Both the position numbers and the translations under genes were made by a program. From assembly GCA_963575745.1 (NCBI GenBank), contig CAUYUJ010019937.1:303062-367061 (forward strand): DNA of 64,000 nt, in the 5' to 3' direction. The notes under the pieces are model-generated. The model was given only the letters and a program-made list of their open reading frames with translations. It made no database searches and was not told the DNA's origin. This stretch comes from Prorocentrum cordatum. Taxonomy: Eukaryota > Sar > Dinophyceae > Prorocentrales > Prorocentraceae. Below, piece after piece: positions 1 through 11,589 of the stretch. How positions within the stretch are numbered: the first letter of the stretch is position 1; each line of letters begins with the position of its first letter.

Positions 1-159
1 TCGAGGGGTTCCATCTGGAGCCAGCGCCGCCTGGCTCGGCTGGCAGGCCGCGAGGCTCCGCTAGCGCGGGGCCCCGCCAGGGCGACAGGACCCTGCCAGA
101 TTTGGGCTGCAGAGCCAGATGTGGGCTGGGCCAAGGCCTGGGAGCCCCCCGACGCCCTG

Positions 160-335
160 GAGGGAGGAAGACGAGGAGGAGGAGGAGGAGGAGGGGGAGG
201 AGGAGGAGGAGGGGGAGGAGGAGCGAGGCGCGAGGAGGAGGAAGAGGAGGAGGAGGAGGAGAAGCGAGGAGGAGGAGGAGGAGGAGGAGGAGGAGGCCGA
301 AGGGCGAGGAGGAGGAAGCGCAAGGAGGAGGATGC
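160..335. repeat. GAG/GGA microsatellite
   Basis: Nearly pure purine tract of GAG/GGA triplets with scattered interruptions. It creates long Glu, Gly or Arg open frames on the + strand and Ser frames on the - strand, none protein-like. Confidence 0.95.
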
Positions 336-374
336 CCTCACACATAGATTGAGCCTGGTGGGGGCTGCGGGCAA

Positions 375-585
375 GGTGTACATACGTATCCACTGTGGCT
401 TGGATGTTCTGGGAAGGGGCGCCGAAAGGCCGAGGCGCGGTGGATACGGTTAAACATCTAGCCATTGGGGGCCAGATTTGTATCAATATCCACTGCGCCT
501 CGGGGGTCTGGGGAAGGGAGCCCGAAACTCCAAGAAGTAGTCGCTATGGATACACATCTTCGTCACAAGTGAACTTTGCAGCGCA
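375..585. repeat. Dispersed repeat family F, copy 1
   Basis: About 210 bp that reappear at 62060-62265, sharing blocks such as GGCGCCGAAAGGCCGAGGCG, 'gccaga/gccagg' and GGGGAAGGGAGCCCGAA in the same order. Inside, 'gcgcggtggata' and 'tatccactgcgcc' are inverted, giving a possible stem. Non-coding as far as I can see. Confidence 0.75.
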
Positions 586-647
586 GTTTCTCCAACATCG
601 GCGGGGCCGGGTTCATTTTGCCACGCGCAGAGGGGTGGCAGGGGGAA

Positions 648-748
648 GGGGAGAAGGCTTCCTAGAAGCACCCCTGCTTCTTGGAAGGCGCGGGCCTTGT
701 CTATAGAGGTAAGGCATGCGCCTTCTAAGACGCAGCCTCTTCCCCCCT
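648..748. repeat. Fold-back element family G, copy 1
   Basis: Inverted-repeat sequence centred near 700: GAAGGCGCGGGCCTT and AAGGCATGCGCCTTC form the inner stem, and the outer arms are 'agaaggcttcctagaagc' and 'cttctaagacgcagcctctt'. The same architecture occurs at 1968-2073 and 36228-36335. Confidence 0.7.
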
Positions 749-941
749 CTCCCATACCTCCTCGTGCGCGACGCCATGGGAGTCAACCGCGCGAGCTCCC
801 TTGCGAGGGCGCTCGCGCGTAGGCGCCCTCCCTCTTCTCCACTCTCGATCGGCGACAGAAATCACGAGGTGGACAAAGACCGGCAGCAGTTCCCGAACAC
901 TTTGGGCCTCCGAGAAGCCTTCCCGCCTCCACCTACCCTCA

Positions 942-1097
942 CGTCGGGCATGCCCCTCCACATGAGGAGCATTCAAAAATTGTCACACACACACAGAAAT
1001 AGTATGGGGACGTGTTTGCGACTATTTCGCATTATTTGTTGATCTTTCATTAATTATTTTTCCTCCAAAAACAGCCTGTAGGAGGACATGCCTGACC
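942..1097. mobile_element. Family M inverted-repeat element (MITE-like), copy 1
   Basis: The left end TCACGTCGGGCATGCCCCTC is matched in inverted orientation by the right end GAGGACATGCCTGACCTA. The interior is AT-rich compared with its surroundings, as in the other family M copies. The flanks do not show a clean target duplication here; ACCTACCC on the left resembles CCCTACCC four bases beyond the right end. Confidence 0.65.
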
Positions 1098-1329
1098 TAC
1101 GTAACCCTACCCCTCGGCGCGCGCCGCCGATCATTAGCGCCGAGCCGGGCCAGCCCGCGCCCGAGAGGCGCCGGCGCACCCGCCGTGCGGGGGGGTGCAG
1201 CCAGGTGCGCAGGTGGCTGCCCGCGGACACGCCGCAGGGCGCACAGGGCGTGCTGGACACGGCCGCCCGGGCAGGCGCCGCGCTCCTCTCCTGAGCCACG
1301 CGCAGAGGGGGGTCGGCCAAGAGGGGGGG
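1098..1329. other. GC-rich stretch, no gene recognised
   Basis: High-GC sequence open in several frames. The translations are Arg/Pro/Gly-rich with no recognisable domain. Confidence 0.5.
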
Positions 1330-1379
1330 CGATGCCAAGGGGGGGGGGGATATCATGGCGTGGGCCATGATGGTTCCCC

Positions 1380-1520
1380 ACATTTCATGGCGCCTCTTCT
1401 TATTCCATTACGTCCCCTCGCCCTCCCCCTGGGCCGCGCACATGCCGCCGGCCATGATTTGCGCCCCCCCCCCCCCCCCTTTTGGACCCCTCCCCCATTG
1501 GCCGCCCCCGAGCAGAGGGG
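1380..1520. repeat. Dispersed repeat family H, copy 1
   Basis: 'catttcatggcgcctcttct', 'ccctcgccctccccctgggc' and 'gccggccatgatttg' occur in the same order as at 23555-23700 ('ttcacggcgtctcttcttg', 'cccttggcccccaatgg', 'cagggccatgatgtg'). Confidence 0.5.
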
Positions 1521-1967
1521 TGCACAGTCGAAGTCTATGGGAAGGACGGGCGGTAAGGACGCAAGGGCCTCGGACGCCGAAGTTGGCACTTCTTCGGCAG
1601 CGGGTTGCCAGCACCCTGAAGGGATGGCCTGTAAAAGCCGCGAATGACGGGCCGCAGAGGCAAGGACGCAAGGGTAGCCTAAGGACACCCGTGCCTCCTT
1701 ACTATGCGTTTTGACTGTATAGGAGCCTGTTTGTTTTTGTTCAAGGTCTGGACGATAACGGCCGTGATCGGCCCTCTCCCTCCCCCCCCTCCCGGATCAC
1801 GTCACTCTATGTTGCCCACATTCGCAACAATGTCCTACGGATGTTTCGATGATTTCCTGAGATTTCTGGCGGCCCCCCGCCTTCATGTGATCGGGGGAGA
1901 CGAACTTCCCCACCCTCCCCCGATCACGCCCGTTACCGCGAAGAATAACAGGCAGGCGTCAGGGGGG
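1521..1967. other. No gene recognised
   Basis: Unique-looking GC-rich sequence. 1760-1945 contains a diffuse inverted similarity (GATCGGCCCTCTCCCTCCCC and CCCCACCCTCCCCCGATCA), but no protein-like frame. Confidence 0.45.
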
Positions 1968-2073
1968 GGAAGACTTCTAAACGCACCCCTGCTTCTTAGA
2001 AGGCGCGGGCCTCGTTTATAGATGAAGGCCCGCGCCTTCGAAGAAACAGCCTCTTTCTAAGAAGCCTTCCACC
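1968..2073. repeat. Fold-back element family G, copy 2
   Basis: Strongest copy of the family. GAAGGCGCGGGCCTC at 1998-2012 pairs with AAGGCCCGCGCCTTC about 13 nt later, and outer arms starting 'ggaagacttct' and ending 'agaagccttcc' also pair. Confidence 0.8.
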
Positions 2074-2334
2074 CTTCCCCATATCCCCTCGTGCGCTCCG
2101 CGCTCCACTTGTCGAAAGAGAAACTTGCGCATTAGCGGGGACTTTCGACGGTCCGCGCGCAGTTGTGGGATCGGCCCCGGGCCCCCCTGACGGTGTCTCC
2201 CGCGCCGCCCCTGATGCGCTCCTCGCGCCAGAGATCGTGGGGCGGGTGCCGATCCAAGAAATCCTCGCGGAGCTACGGAAGCTCATGTTTACGGAGAGGT
2301 TTCTTCCTCTCACGATGCCCCCTAGAGCGTGTCA

Positions 2335-2530
2335 GAGTAGATGGGGTCGGAGGATCACGCCGCATCGCTGATGCATCGACGAAGCGGCTTAATGTGGGGT
2401 TGGGTGGTATCCACGCGGACGTCGCCGATGCATCGCCGACGTCGTTGATGCATCGCCGATGCATCGGTGATGCATCGATGATGCGGCGCGATCCTCCAAC
2501 CCCATCCGCTCTGACTCCATCTAGGAGGTT
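2335..2530. repeat. GATGCATCGCC repeat with inverted GGGGTCGGAGGATC arms, copy 1
   Basis: Tandem GCATCGSCGATG-type 11-12 bp units lie between inverted arms GATGGGGTCGGAGGATC (2340) and GATCCTCCAACCCCATC (2491), followed by 'ctaggaggtttctagag'. Related blocks are at 10980-11110, 20250-20370, 23330-23530 and 38390-38765. Confidence 0.75.
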
Positions 2531-3069
2531 TCTAGAGTCCCTGGGGCGAGGTCGGTGGTCCTCAAGACGGGTGTGTGCCCAGTGGCGGTGTGTGTGTGTG
2601 TGACAGAGGGGGGATGGGCTCAACGGTTCGAGGATAGAGGTTCGCGTTCTGGCAGTTGCTGGCAGTCCTGGGGCGCCTTCGTGGCAACGGCTGGATTCGC
2701 CCAGAAATTCTGGTCAGAACGCAGCTCAAAAGGCTCAGGGGGGGCGACAGGTTCCAGGTTCGAGGTTTTCGGCTGTTTTCGTCGGTTCTCTGCGGTTTTC
2801 CAGCCTCGGGATGCCTTCCGGCGGCAGCACAGGACAGGGGCCACATCTCGGGGGGGGGGGAGCACGTTTTCCAGAGGAGGGCGAGTTGAGTCAATGGCAG
2901 CTGTCCTTTGGGGGGCTCCTTCGCCACCACCGTTGGACGCAGCTCGGGCAACTCGTGCTTTAGGACTGGGAGGGGTCCGGGGAGCGATTTGGAATTCCCC
3001 ATATCCTCAGATGGGGTTCTTGTTATTACTCGGACGCCGCTGACTCCAGAGAACCAGAGAGAATGCACC
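2531..3069. other. No gene recognised
   Basis: GC-rich sequence with a few 'ggttcgaggtttt' repeats near 2755-2775. No domain or convincing codon usage in the open frames. Confidence 0.45.
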
Positions 3070-3345
3070 TACTCATACACAGACTTACTCATATTCAGAC
3101 CTACTCATACTCATACCTTCTCATGGTCTGACTTACCCAACACACAACATGCAGGCCTACTCATACTCAGACTTACTCATGCTGGGGCTCCTTCATACCC
3201 AGACTTACTCATACCCAGACTCGTTCCCAGACCTGCTCATACACATACTTATTCATACTCAGACCTACACATACTCAGACCTTCTCATAGTCTGAGTTAC
3301 TCAACGCACGGACTGAAACCTAACTACTCATACTCAGACCTACTA
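3070..3345. repeat. CTCATACTCAGAC minisatellite
   Basis: Degenerate 15-16 bp units of the type TACTCATACTCAGACC. Confidence 0.85.
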
Positions 3346-3628
3346 CCCTCGTCAAAATTAACCTCAACAGTTGCTGGCACGTCATTTCGATTTCGGCACG
3401 CCCCTCAATGTCGACACGCCGCCCCTTCAATGTCGGGGCGAGGGCAAAGATAGTCTGACCGAAGTTGACTCGAAAGTTTGACGTCGACCGACATTGGAGG
3501 GGCGGCGCATGCAAGTACCCCGCACTCATCGATACTCGGCCACAGATCTTCCGACAAGCAGTTCAACCACGTCAGACATTTTTGAGGTTAATTTTGACGA
3601 GGGTTGTAGTCATACTCAGACTCGCAAA

Positions 3629-4420
3629 GGGAGCCGCCAGGGGTGTTTTCATGGGCCCGTTCGCGGCCAGTTTGTGGGGATGTCTCAGGCGGTTTGCTCG
3701 TTTTCATGCCCTATATCCTTGGCTTTCAGAACAAATTGTGAGGATGTCTCAGGCGGGGCGCTGGTTTCAGCACCCCTAAGGGGAGCCGCCAGGGGTGTTT
3801 TCACGGGCCCGTTCGCGGCCAGTTTGTGGGGATGTCTCAGGCGGTTTGCTCGTTTTCATGCCCAACATCCTTGGCTTTCAGAGCAAATTGTGAGGATGTC
3901 TCAGGCGGGGCGCTGGTTTCAGCACCCCTAAGGGGAGCCGCCAGGGGTGTTTTCACAGGCCCGTTCGCGGCCAGTTGGTGGGGATGTCTCAGGCGGTTTG
4001 TTCGTCTTCATGCCCAACGTCCTTGGCTTTCAGAGCAGATTTTGAGGATGTCTCAGGCAGGGCGCTGGTTTCAGCACCCCTGAGGGGAGCCGCCAGGGGT
4101 GTTTTCATGGGCCCGTTCGCGGCCAGTTTGTGGGGATGTCTTATGCGGTTTGCTTGTTTTCATGCCCAACATCATTGGCTTTCAGAGCAGATTGTGAGGA
4201 TGTCTCAGGCGGGGCGCTGGTTTCAGCACCCCTGAGGGGAGCCGCCAGGGATGTTTTCACGGGCCCGTTCGCGGCCAGTTTGTGGGGATGTCTCAGGCGG
4301 CTTGTTCGTTTTCATGCCCAACAAGCACCCCCAAGGAGAGCCGCCAGGGGGAAGGACACGGGCCCGTTCGCGGCCATTTTGCGGGGATGTCTCAGGCGGT
4401 TTGCTGGTCAGTGCGCTGAT
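3629..4420. repeat. 152-bp tandem repeat, about 5 copies
   Basis: GGGAGCCGCCAGGGGTG recurs at 3629, 3781, 3933, 4085 and 4237, an exact 152-bp period, with a degenerate sixth partial copy from about 4335. Units differ by only a few substitutions. Because 152 is not a multiple of 3, the open frame shifts in each unit and is unlikely to be coding. Each unit contains GGATGTCTCAGGC, which also lies in the spacer of the palindromic array inside the inner transposon (near 48911). Confidence 0.95.
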
Positions 4421-4514
4421 GAACAGACGCTCGCTATGGCATGACATAAAACATGAGATGCACATATGGGGAGCTTCACGCAGTGAGTGATTGCGTTTCT
4501 TTTCAAGTCGCCTA

Positions 4515-4747
4515 ACTCCGCAGAAGTGTGTGTCTGTGTGTGTGTTTGTGTGGCTCCTCCCCCCCGCCCGCGGCCGCCATGTTTGTCCAGTCCCCGCTCC
4601 TGCTCGCTGGCCAATTCGCTTCTCGGTGCCCCCATTTAGCTCTAGCGCCAGTGCAGCCAGCTCTGCCTCGTCGCCGACGACGAAGTACATGTGTGTGTGT
4701 GTGTCTGTGTCTGTGTCTGTGTCTGTTTCTGTGTCTGTGTCTTATTA

Positions 4748-4778
<31 letters not shown>

Positions 4779-4800
4779 TTGTGTCTCTGTGTGTTTTCCC
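4515..4800. repeat. TG/TCTG microsatellite region
   Basis: Two TG-rich blocks (about 4515-4552 and 4688-4795) of (TG)n and (TGTCTG)n. Confidence 0.9.
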
Positions 4801-5194
4801 CGGCCGACTTACCCGTTTCTTTCTCTGCGTCTTCCCCGCGCCGCGGTCGTTCCCCACCCTCGGTCGGCACAGCCCAGTCCTATTCCACTGAAGGCAGGCA
4901 TCCCCCGCGTCATAAGAGTTGGAGGAGCCTCACATTCTTTCCTTCGCCCTGGTTTCACGGGAAAACGAAAAACATCACCCCTTCGCTGCTGCCTGCGCGG
5001 CCCCCTTGGGGAACACCTGGCACGCCCTGCTGGCTCTGGGCTGGGCCGCTCCCGCGCTAAATTCTTCGGGCTGGGCAGCCTGACTCCGCCGCGCACCGGC
5101 GCGAAGCGGCCGACTGCACCCCGCCTGTATCCGCCCGATTTGCGTTCGGTTCCGCCCTCTCGCTCGCCCTGCTTTTCGAAAAAATTCAAAGAAG
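4801..5194. other. No gene recognised
   Basis: Pro/Arg/Ser-rich open frames in GC-rich DNA; nothing recognisable. Confidence 0.4.
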
Positions 5195-5345
5195 AGACAA
5201 CGCCGTAAGCATAAACGTTTGGCGCTCCGCGCGGATTTCTCGGATCCGCGTTGCGCTCCGCGCCGATTTGTCGGCCCCTCCGCCGCCGGCCGCTCCGCGC
5301 GCCAATGAAAGGAGGGCCCAGCGCAGATCTGGAGACGTTGCACCT
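5195..5345. repeat. Fold-back element family J, copy 1
   Basis: 'gcataaacgtttggcgctcc' followed by 'gcggatttctcggatccgcg', then on the far side an inverted 'gcccagcgcagatctggag'. It matches the better preserved copy at 28326-28490. Confidence 0.55.
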
Positions 5346-6344
5346 CGGCACGCATACGCATACTTTCATGGCCCGAGCGGCTCCCTCGCCCACCAAGGTG
5401 GGCGCGGGAGCCTTTCCGGCCGCCCCGCGCCTCGGCGAAACCTCGTTTCTCTGTGCCCCGGAGTGCCTCGGCGCGCCTCGCCGCTGCTTGGACCGCCGTC
5501 TGGGCCCTCTTGGCGGCCGCTGCCGCAAGAGCGCCGGCCCTCCTCATCTTGCCTGCATTGCGTTGATGGGGTTTCGGTGCAGAGGCACACGTTGCCGCCA
5601 ACGCGCCTTCTGAGGGCCACGAGGAGCGCGCGGCTCAGGATACAAAGCAGGCAATCACCGATCAAACGCGGATCCACAGATGTGAAGCGTAGTTCGTCTC
5701 TCTGCCCCTTGCTTCCGTATCCTCATGCATCCATCTCGTTTTTGTGTTTGTTCCTTTTTGTTATATCCGCAGCCGCTCCTCTTGTCTTGCCTTGCCCCCC
5801 ACCCGGCCTCCGTCTCCAATGATGGTGGCAATGGCGGCGATTGGCGAGGACGGTAATTGTGGTGATGCGACGGCGCAGATGAGTCGGATGGTGAGGAACT
5901 CCGCGCGCGCCCCATTGATGTAAATGCGTCGGACGTCCCATTGATAAAATGCGTCGAGCACCAAAAGGTTCTGTACATTTTTGTCCCGCGCGCGTGGCGC
6001 CGCGCGCGTAGCGGCGCGCGCGTGTGGCCCGATTGGTGCCGTTTGATGCAGAAGCGTGCGTTGGGCGCGTACAGTATCAACGCGGATGCACCGCGTGATG
6101 ACATGAGCACGGGGGTGTGGCCGATTTATTGTTCGCATACACGAACTCGCTGGTGAGAAGCGATTGCGTTCGCATGGGATCATTTGACATGGGCGCGGGG
6201 GCGATGATCGGTTGGCTGGGTTGGTGTGACGTCTCATGGAAAGTGCACGATGGGACAGACTAGTATGTAATCTACGATGTCCCACAGGGGGGCGACAACC
6301 TTTTGGGGGGCAGTGTGGCGGAGTACGTTTCTCCTCCTGAGCAC
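5346..6344. other. No gene recognised
   Basis: GC-rich sequence with Ala/Arg-rich open frames. 5990-6030 is a short CGCGCG-rich block. Nothing else recognised. Confidence 0.4.
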
Positions 6345-6620
6345 GAGCGAGACGTGGTGGAAGCTCTGTGGCGCAAGCTGCGTGGTGTAAGCTGTGCGGC
6401 TTGAGCTATAACGCAATAGGCGTGGCGCGAGCGATGTGGCACGGGCCGCTCGGTGCCACGCGCGTGGCGCAAGCCCAGGCCCGTGGCGCCCGCAGGCGGC
6501 CAGGGGCGCGCCCCGCGCGACGCCTCGCAGGCATCTCCCCCGGCGCACGAGGCGGCCACGGGCGGCACCCACGAGGCGCCCCTCTGGCGGCAACGCGGCG
6601 GAACGTCGACGCACCCATCC
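6345..6620. repeat. GTGTGGTGCAAGC degenerate minisatellite plus conserved flank, copy 1
   Basis: 'gtggcgcaagctgcgtggtg' type units run into 'ggcacccacgaggcgcc...ggcaacgcggcg'. The same order (minisatellite, then 'ggcgcccacgaggttgc' and 'cagcgcggcgcaac') is seen at 7190-7575. Confidence 0.55.
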
Positions 6621-7149
6621 AGCGCTGTTTTGGGACTCTCAGATCCCAATCTGCTTCACGCGCCTTCTTACTGCAAGAATCGACCTGATTTTGCTGTGTT
6701 TTGCTGTTCTCTGGGAGGGCCTGGTTCCAATCCACTTTGTCCGCCTTTCTACTTTATGTTTTTACCTACTTCTTCCGACCGACGTGTAACGCTCGCTACC
6801 CAGGCCAAACACCCCTTTCCCCCCCCCCCCCCCCAGGTAATGCTAACGATCGCATTGGGGGGGTGGCTTGGACCCCCCCCATACATGCCGTGGTGCGCAC
6901 AGGCTGTTGGTGCGCCTTTGGCGCGGACGCACCCTGGCGGGTGCACGCCGCGGCCCCCCCCCTCCCCGGGGAAACGACCGTTACCCAGGAGAGAAGAAGG
7001 TCTCCAATGCCAGCATTGTCTGGGAGCAAAAGCGAGTTGACCGTCCGATTGGACCTAGAAATTCCAACCAGGCGCAGGGGTTAACTGATCTCCCGCGAAC
7101 ATGACCGCCAAATGACTAGTCATTACGCGCGATCTGATGCATCACAAAG
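6621..7149. other. No gene recognised; poly-C tract near 6820-6834
   Basis: The block 'gctaacgatcgcattggggg' (6842) resembles 'cattaacgatcgcataaggc' (7702), and 'gccagcattgtctgggagc' (7010) resembles 'caagcattgtttgggcgat' (7607). This suggests a second dispersed unit; there is no coding signal. Confidence 0.4.
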
Positions 7150-7580
7150 TGTGAGCGATGTGAAACAGCATATATGCCACCGTGGACCTCAAAGTGTGAG
7201 TTATTGCATTGCGGAGGTGGAAGTTTTGCGGTGTCAGCTGTGTGGTGTTAGCTAGAGGTGGAGGCTATGCGGTTCAAGTTGTGCATTGCAATGCATGTGA
7301 TGTGAGCTGGAGGTAGCAAGTGTGCGGTTTAGTATGTATGGTTTAATTTGTATGTTGTGAACTATGTGGTGCAAGCCATGTGGTGCAAACCATGTCGTTC
7401 AAGTCATTTGGTGTCAGCTATGTGGTGTACGGAATGCGCACGGGGCGCCCACGAGGTTGCACGGCCGGCAGCGCGGCGCAACTTCGGCCGACGCAATTAG
7501 CTCACGAGGCGTCCACGAGCGCCCGCGAGGCGGCATGGGCGGAAACGTGGCGCAACCTCGGCCGACCCGACGAATTATTT
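7150..7580. repeat. GTGTGGTGCAAGC degenerate minisatellite plus conserved flank, copy 2
   Basis: Units such as TGTGGTGCAAGCCATG and TGTGGTGCAAACCATG are tandemly arranged at 7365-7430, followed by the 'gcgcccacgagg' flank shared with copy 1. Confidence 0.6.
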
Positions 7581-7974
7581 AGGCAACAGAGGTGATACCC
7601 TCGAACAAGCATTGTTTGGGCGATATCTGGCTTTCGTATTTGAGGTGTGCGTCCACGCACTTCAAGCATCCTGATACTCCAGCGAACCAGGGTCGGCAGC
7701 CATTAACGATCGCATAAGGCAAAGACAACAAACGCTCTCAATGGCAACAGGCAATTTACAAAACACATAGTTTCTCTATGTACATCGCAGCCAAAGTGCG
7801 GCGCGGAGCCCGTCGGCGTGGCAAATCTACCCATCTGCTTGCGACAAGTCCGGACACCGTCCCAGCCCACCATTGTGGGTGGCGACTTTTCGAGGGGGCA
7901 CGGGATGCCGTCACGAGTGACATCTCGTGTCTCTAAGCTTGAGAGAGCCGTAACGAGGATTACGGTGGTGATCA
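7581..7974. other. No gene recognised
   Basis: Mixed-composition spacer before the microsatellite, including the second 'taacgatcgcat' block. No coding signal. Confidence 0.4.
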
Positions 7975-8415
7975 CGATGATGAGATTGATAAGTGTGACG
8001 ATAATGTTGTTGCTGATGTTGATTCTGATGATGATGATGATGATGATGACGGCTACGACGACGACGTCGATGATGATAATGATAACGATTGTGATGGTGA
8101 TGATGATAATGGTGGTGATGATGGGGATGATGGCGATGGTGATGATCATGAGGATGATGATGATGTTGATGGAGGCGATGATGATGATCATGACGTTGAC
8201 GATAATGCTGATGGTGATGTTGCTGACGATTATGACGACGATGATGGTGACAATGATGATGACAATGGCCTTGGCGATTATGACGATGATAATGGTGATA
8301 ATAATGATGACGATGATGATGACGGTGATGATGATGGTGGTGATGATGATGATGGCGGCAGTGATGCCAAGGATGATGATGTTGTTGCTACTGCTGATTA
8401 TGATGGTGCTGATGA

Positions 8416-8506
<91 letters not shown>

Positions 8507-8523
8507 ACTGCTGATGGTGATGA
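7975..8523. repeat. TGATGA microsatellite
   Basis: About 550 bp of degenerate (GAT)n, pure at 8452-8513. It creates long Met-rich and Ile-rich frames on opposite strands. Confidence 0.97.
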
Positions 8524-9040
8524 TGGACCTGGTTTTGTTCGTTTTGAGGCTGCCTTGGCCTCCTGTGAGGCAGTCTTGAAGGAGGCTCTTTGGGCCCTCT
8601 CGGGCCGTCTGGGGGCCCTCTTGCGCACGTCGTGGGGCCGTCTTGGCGCCGTCCGGGGCGGTCGAAGGGCCTTCTCGGGCCGTCTTGGGTCCCACGGGAA
8701 GCCTTCTAGGGCCGTCGTGGTGCCGTTTTGGATGCCTCGTGGCTCTTGGGCCGTCTTTCGCTGACAGCGGCTCGAAAAGGCGAGAATGCTAAAACCGTCC
8801 ACACTGGAGGGAAATGAATGATGTTGGTTTCCTCGGAATTTGTTGGAGGTCCTATTGTGGCCATTCTGGGCCCTCTTGGAGACATCCTTGGCCCTATTGA
8901 ATCAATGTTCGGCCGCCTTGGGGCCTGCTTTGGCCGTCTTCGAGCCATCTTTGGCCATCTTGGTGTTCTTGTCTGCCTGCGCGGGTCGTCTTGGAAGCTT
9001 GGGACGCAGATCCATCGTTTTCAACGAGTGGTCGTGGCTT
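8524..9040. repeat. GGGCCGTCTTGGGGCC degenerate minisatellite, copy 1
   Basis: Loose 20-30 bp units 'gggccctcttgggccgtctt' over about 500 bp. Similar blocks occur at 22040-22560 (same strand) and 35680-36210 (opposite strand). Confidence 0.7.
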
Positions 9041-9079
9041 GGGAGGCCCCGGAACGCTTGGGAGCAGCGCCTGGGAATG

Positions 9080-9312
9080 TGTGAAGTGCGCGATCCTCGA
9101 GCGGGTGCGCGTGGGATGAGTGTCTAGGAATTAGCAGCCATGCGGGAAGCGCAACCTCCTCGTGCGTGCGCGCATGGGATGAGAGTTCAGGCATTAGCTG
9201 CCATGTGGGCAGTGCACCATCCTCGAGCGGGCACGCGTGGAAGGGGGCATTCGGCAGGAGTTGTCACGGCGGAAGTGCACCATCCTCGAGCGGGCACGAG
9301 GGAAGTGGCCAC
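9080..9312. repeat. 62-63 bp tandem repeat, about 4 copies
   Basis: 'atcctcgagcgggtgcgcg' and its variants recur at about 9092, 9154, 9216 and 9279. Confidence 0.85.
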
Positions 9313-9639
9313 AGAAAGGGGGGGCGATGCATGCAACAGTCCGCAGGTAGAGGGGACTGGGGCCTTTTTAGATCACAGTATAGCCTTACCAGGCAGCTCC
9401 TGGCATTCGTCCACGCCTCCCCGTGCCAGGGGGCACGGTGGCGGATCGCATCGCCGAGATGTCCAGGGAAAACGGAGTCCCAGCGCTCATGTGCAAAGAT
9501 ATGGGGGGGTGGGGCTCCTGGTGGCCAAGTCTGGAAAACTCGAACCCAAGAATGTTGCCATCCCTTGGGGGCGCATCTTTCGCTTGCTGGACAATCGGCG
9601 AACTTCTCCAGGTCAGGGCTCTCTGCGTACCAAAACAAT
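9313..9639. other. No gene recognised
   Basis: GC-rich spacer containing an imperfect hairpin 'ccccgtgccagggggcacgg' near 9419. No coding signal. Confidence 0.4.
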
Positions 9640-11405
9640 GCGGCACATGACTGATATCAATTGGGCTGGGCTGTGCGATTGCCGTTGTCTTGGCATGCGT
9701 CCTGCAGTTGAGTCGGACGTTCGCGGCGGTGCCCGTTCTCACGTCAGCAGTGTGTTTTTCTTCCGGCCACGCCCTTCATGGCCTATGATTGCGCTTCTTG
9801 CGTTAAGCGCTCCTTTGTTGCGCCCCTCTCCTCCCTCAGGTGTGCGAAGTTAAATGGCCCGTGGCGAGATATCGGAGATGGGCTCTTTTTTTTTGTTGTG
9901 TTGATTTCTGGACAGGGACACCGTTCGGCGCGCAGGGTGCCTCCCGCCTCGAATCGGGGGGGGAGGGGGTACCAGCTTTCCCTGGCAGACATGCGCCGGC
10001 AGCAGCGCTCGTTAGCCTGTAGTTGTCATCCAAGCGTTGCTTTGGGATGCAAATTCGGGCATGTCGAATTCAGATCTTTTTTTGGTTTCTCAAATCGATC
10101 CAATCGGGCTTTGTCCCGCTCAATCCCGTCCGATCCGGGCTGATCCCGTTTAGTTCCGGCTCAATCCAGCTCCGGGCGACGAAGACAACCCAGCAGCAGC
10201 AGCAGCGCCTCTGTACGCAAATATTCGTTTCGCGTGTGATCTGGTTTGTTGTTGTCGCTGCGCACCGTCGGCCACCGCGCGCGGCCCTGGCACTCATGTG
10301 CCCGCTCGGGGCGCTCGCAGTTGATTGTTTTGTCAAGAACCCCTGACCCGAATAACAAAAACAAAGCGTTGTTTCAGTTGGGTTCCCGTTATTGCACGAA
10401 TGATAATATAAATCTTGGCGTTTTGCATTGATCCATGGACGGCTTGGCAGATTAATGCCATGGATATTGAGACCGATTGTGAGATCGATTGTGGGATTGT
10501 AATGGGGGCGATAATAAGGTTGATCATGAAACTTATCGTGGGGCCCCAATCGGTCGTGAGATCGTTCATGCGATCTATCGTGACATCGACTGTGAGATCG
10601 ATGGTGTTATCGATCGTGCGATCTGCAAAAAAAGGGGATTCAGATCGATTATGGGACCGATCGATACGAATCGACCATGACACCGGGAACCTGGGAACCC
10701 CGCCGCCCACCAAAATCGGCCCCGAACAATCAATTGAGAAACGGGTGGCCTGGAACCGAAAACCTGGGAACCTTGCCGCTTACCAAAAAAATCCGCCAAG
10801 TTTTCATCGTTAAATATGCCAACATCCGCGAAACATTTTTCAGTGCAGACGCTGATTGGGGAGCATCTGCGGAAATGACGCCCTATCCTAAATTTCGTTG
10901 GCCCTTTCAATTTAGTTTCTTTCGCAGAGGGTGAGGGTCTTTTTCCTTTCTAATCAGATTGGGTCCGGGTGGATTGGGTCCCGCCGCATAGCCGATGTAT
11001 TGGCGATGCAACTCGATTGAGGCCCGGTTATCTCCGCGCCGACGGCGCCGATGCACTGCCGGCGTTCCCGACGCATCGCCGATCCAACGGCGATGCACCG
11101 GCGATGCTGTGTGATCGCATGGCCCACGACTGTCGGACCTGATTCTTGGGAAGTTCTACACCGGCCGTGTCAGGCACATTGCCCTGCAATTTTATAATGT
11201 TACCGTGTCGTTTGTAGGGAATGTGTGGGTTCTTCGGTTGTGGCGTTTGCAGGTTTTATCGGTACGGACACGGTCCGATTCATGTTTGGCATGCAGTCGC
11301 GCTCGCAGGGCCACTGTTGTGTGTGTCACGGTGCTTCTTGATTTGCGAATTGTTGTTTGCTGTTGTTTTTTTGCCGACATGGTGTTTTCAGCCGCCTTCT
11401 GATGG
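9640..11405 (+). repeat. Long dispersed repeat family K, copy 1 (about 1.75 kb)
   Basis: Collinear with 19280-20640 over its whole length. Examples are GAGTCGGACGTTCGCGGCGG against GAGTCGGACGTGCGCGGCGG, the 'cgcgtgtgatctg' block, a (GATCGATTGTGRGATC)n patch at 10460-10670, the GCATCGCCGAT patch at 10980-11110, and 'gcgaattgttgtttgc' near the right end. Divergence is substantial with several indels. The short frames conserved between copies are not recognisable proteins. It could be a decayed non-LTR or unclassified transposon. Confidence 0.8.
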
Positions 11406-11589
11406 GATCGTGCTGATGCGCCGAGATGCGCATCTAAAGAGAGAAAGACAGAAAGCGAGAGAGAAAGAGGGAGATATCCGCGTGCCCCGGATATTGAATC
11501 ATACCCCCCCTTTCGCATTGGGAGCTTCTATCACCAGCCAATGCGGATTCGGTCGCGGGGGGAGTTTGCGAGTTAACATGTTATCTTCT

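Noticed and set aside
3629-4420. CRISPR-like or repeat-protein interpretation of the 152-bp units
   Set aside because: The whole unit is repeated without variable spacers, and the period breaks the reading frame.
7703-8695. 330-codon Ile-rich frame resembling a membrane protein
   Set aside because: The hydrophobic run is the reverse strand of (GAT)n, not membrane segments.
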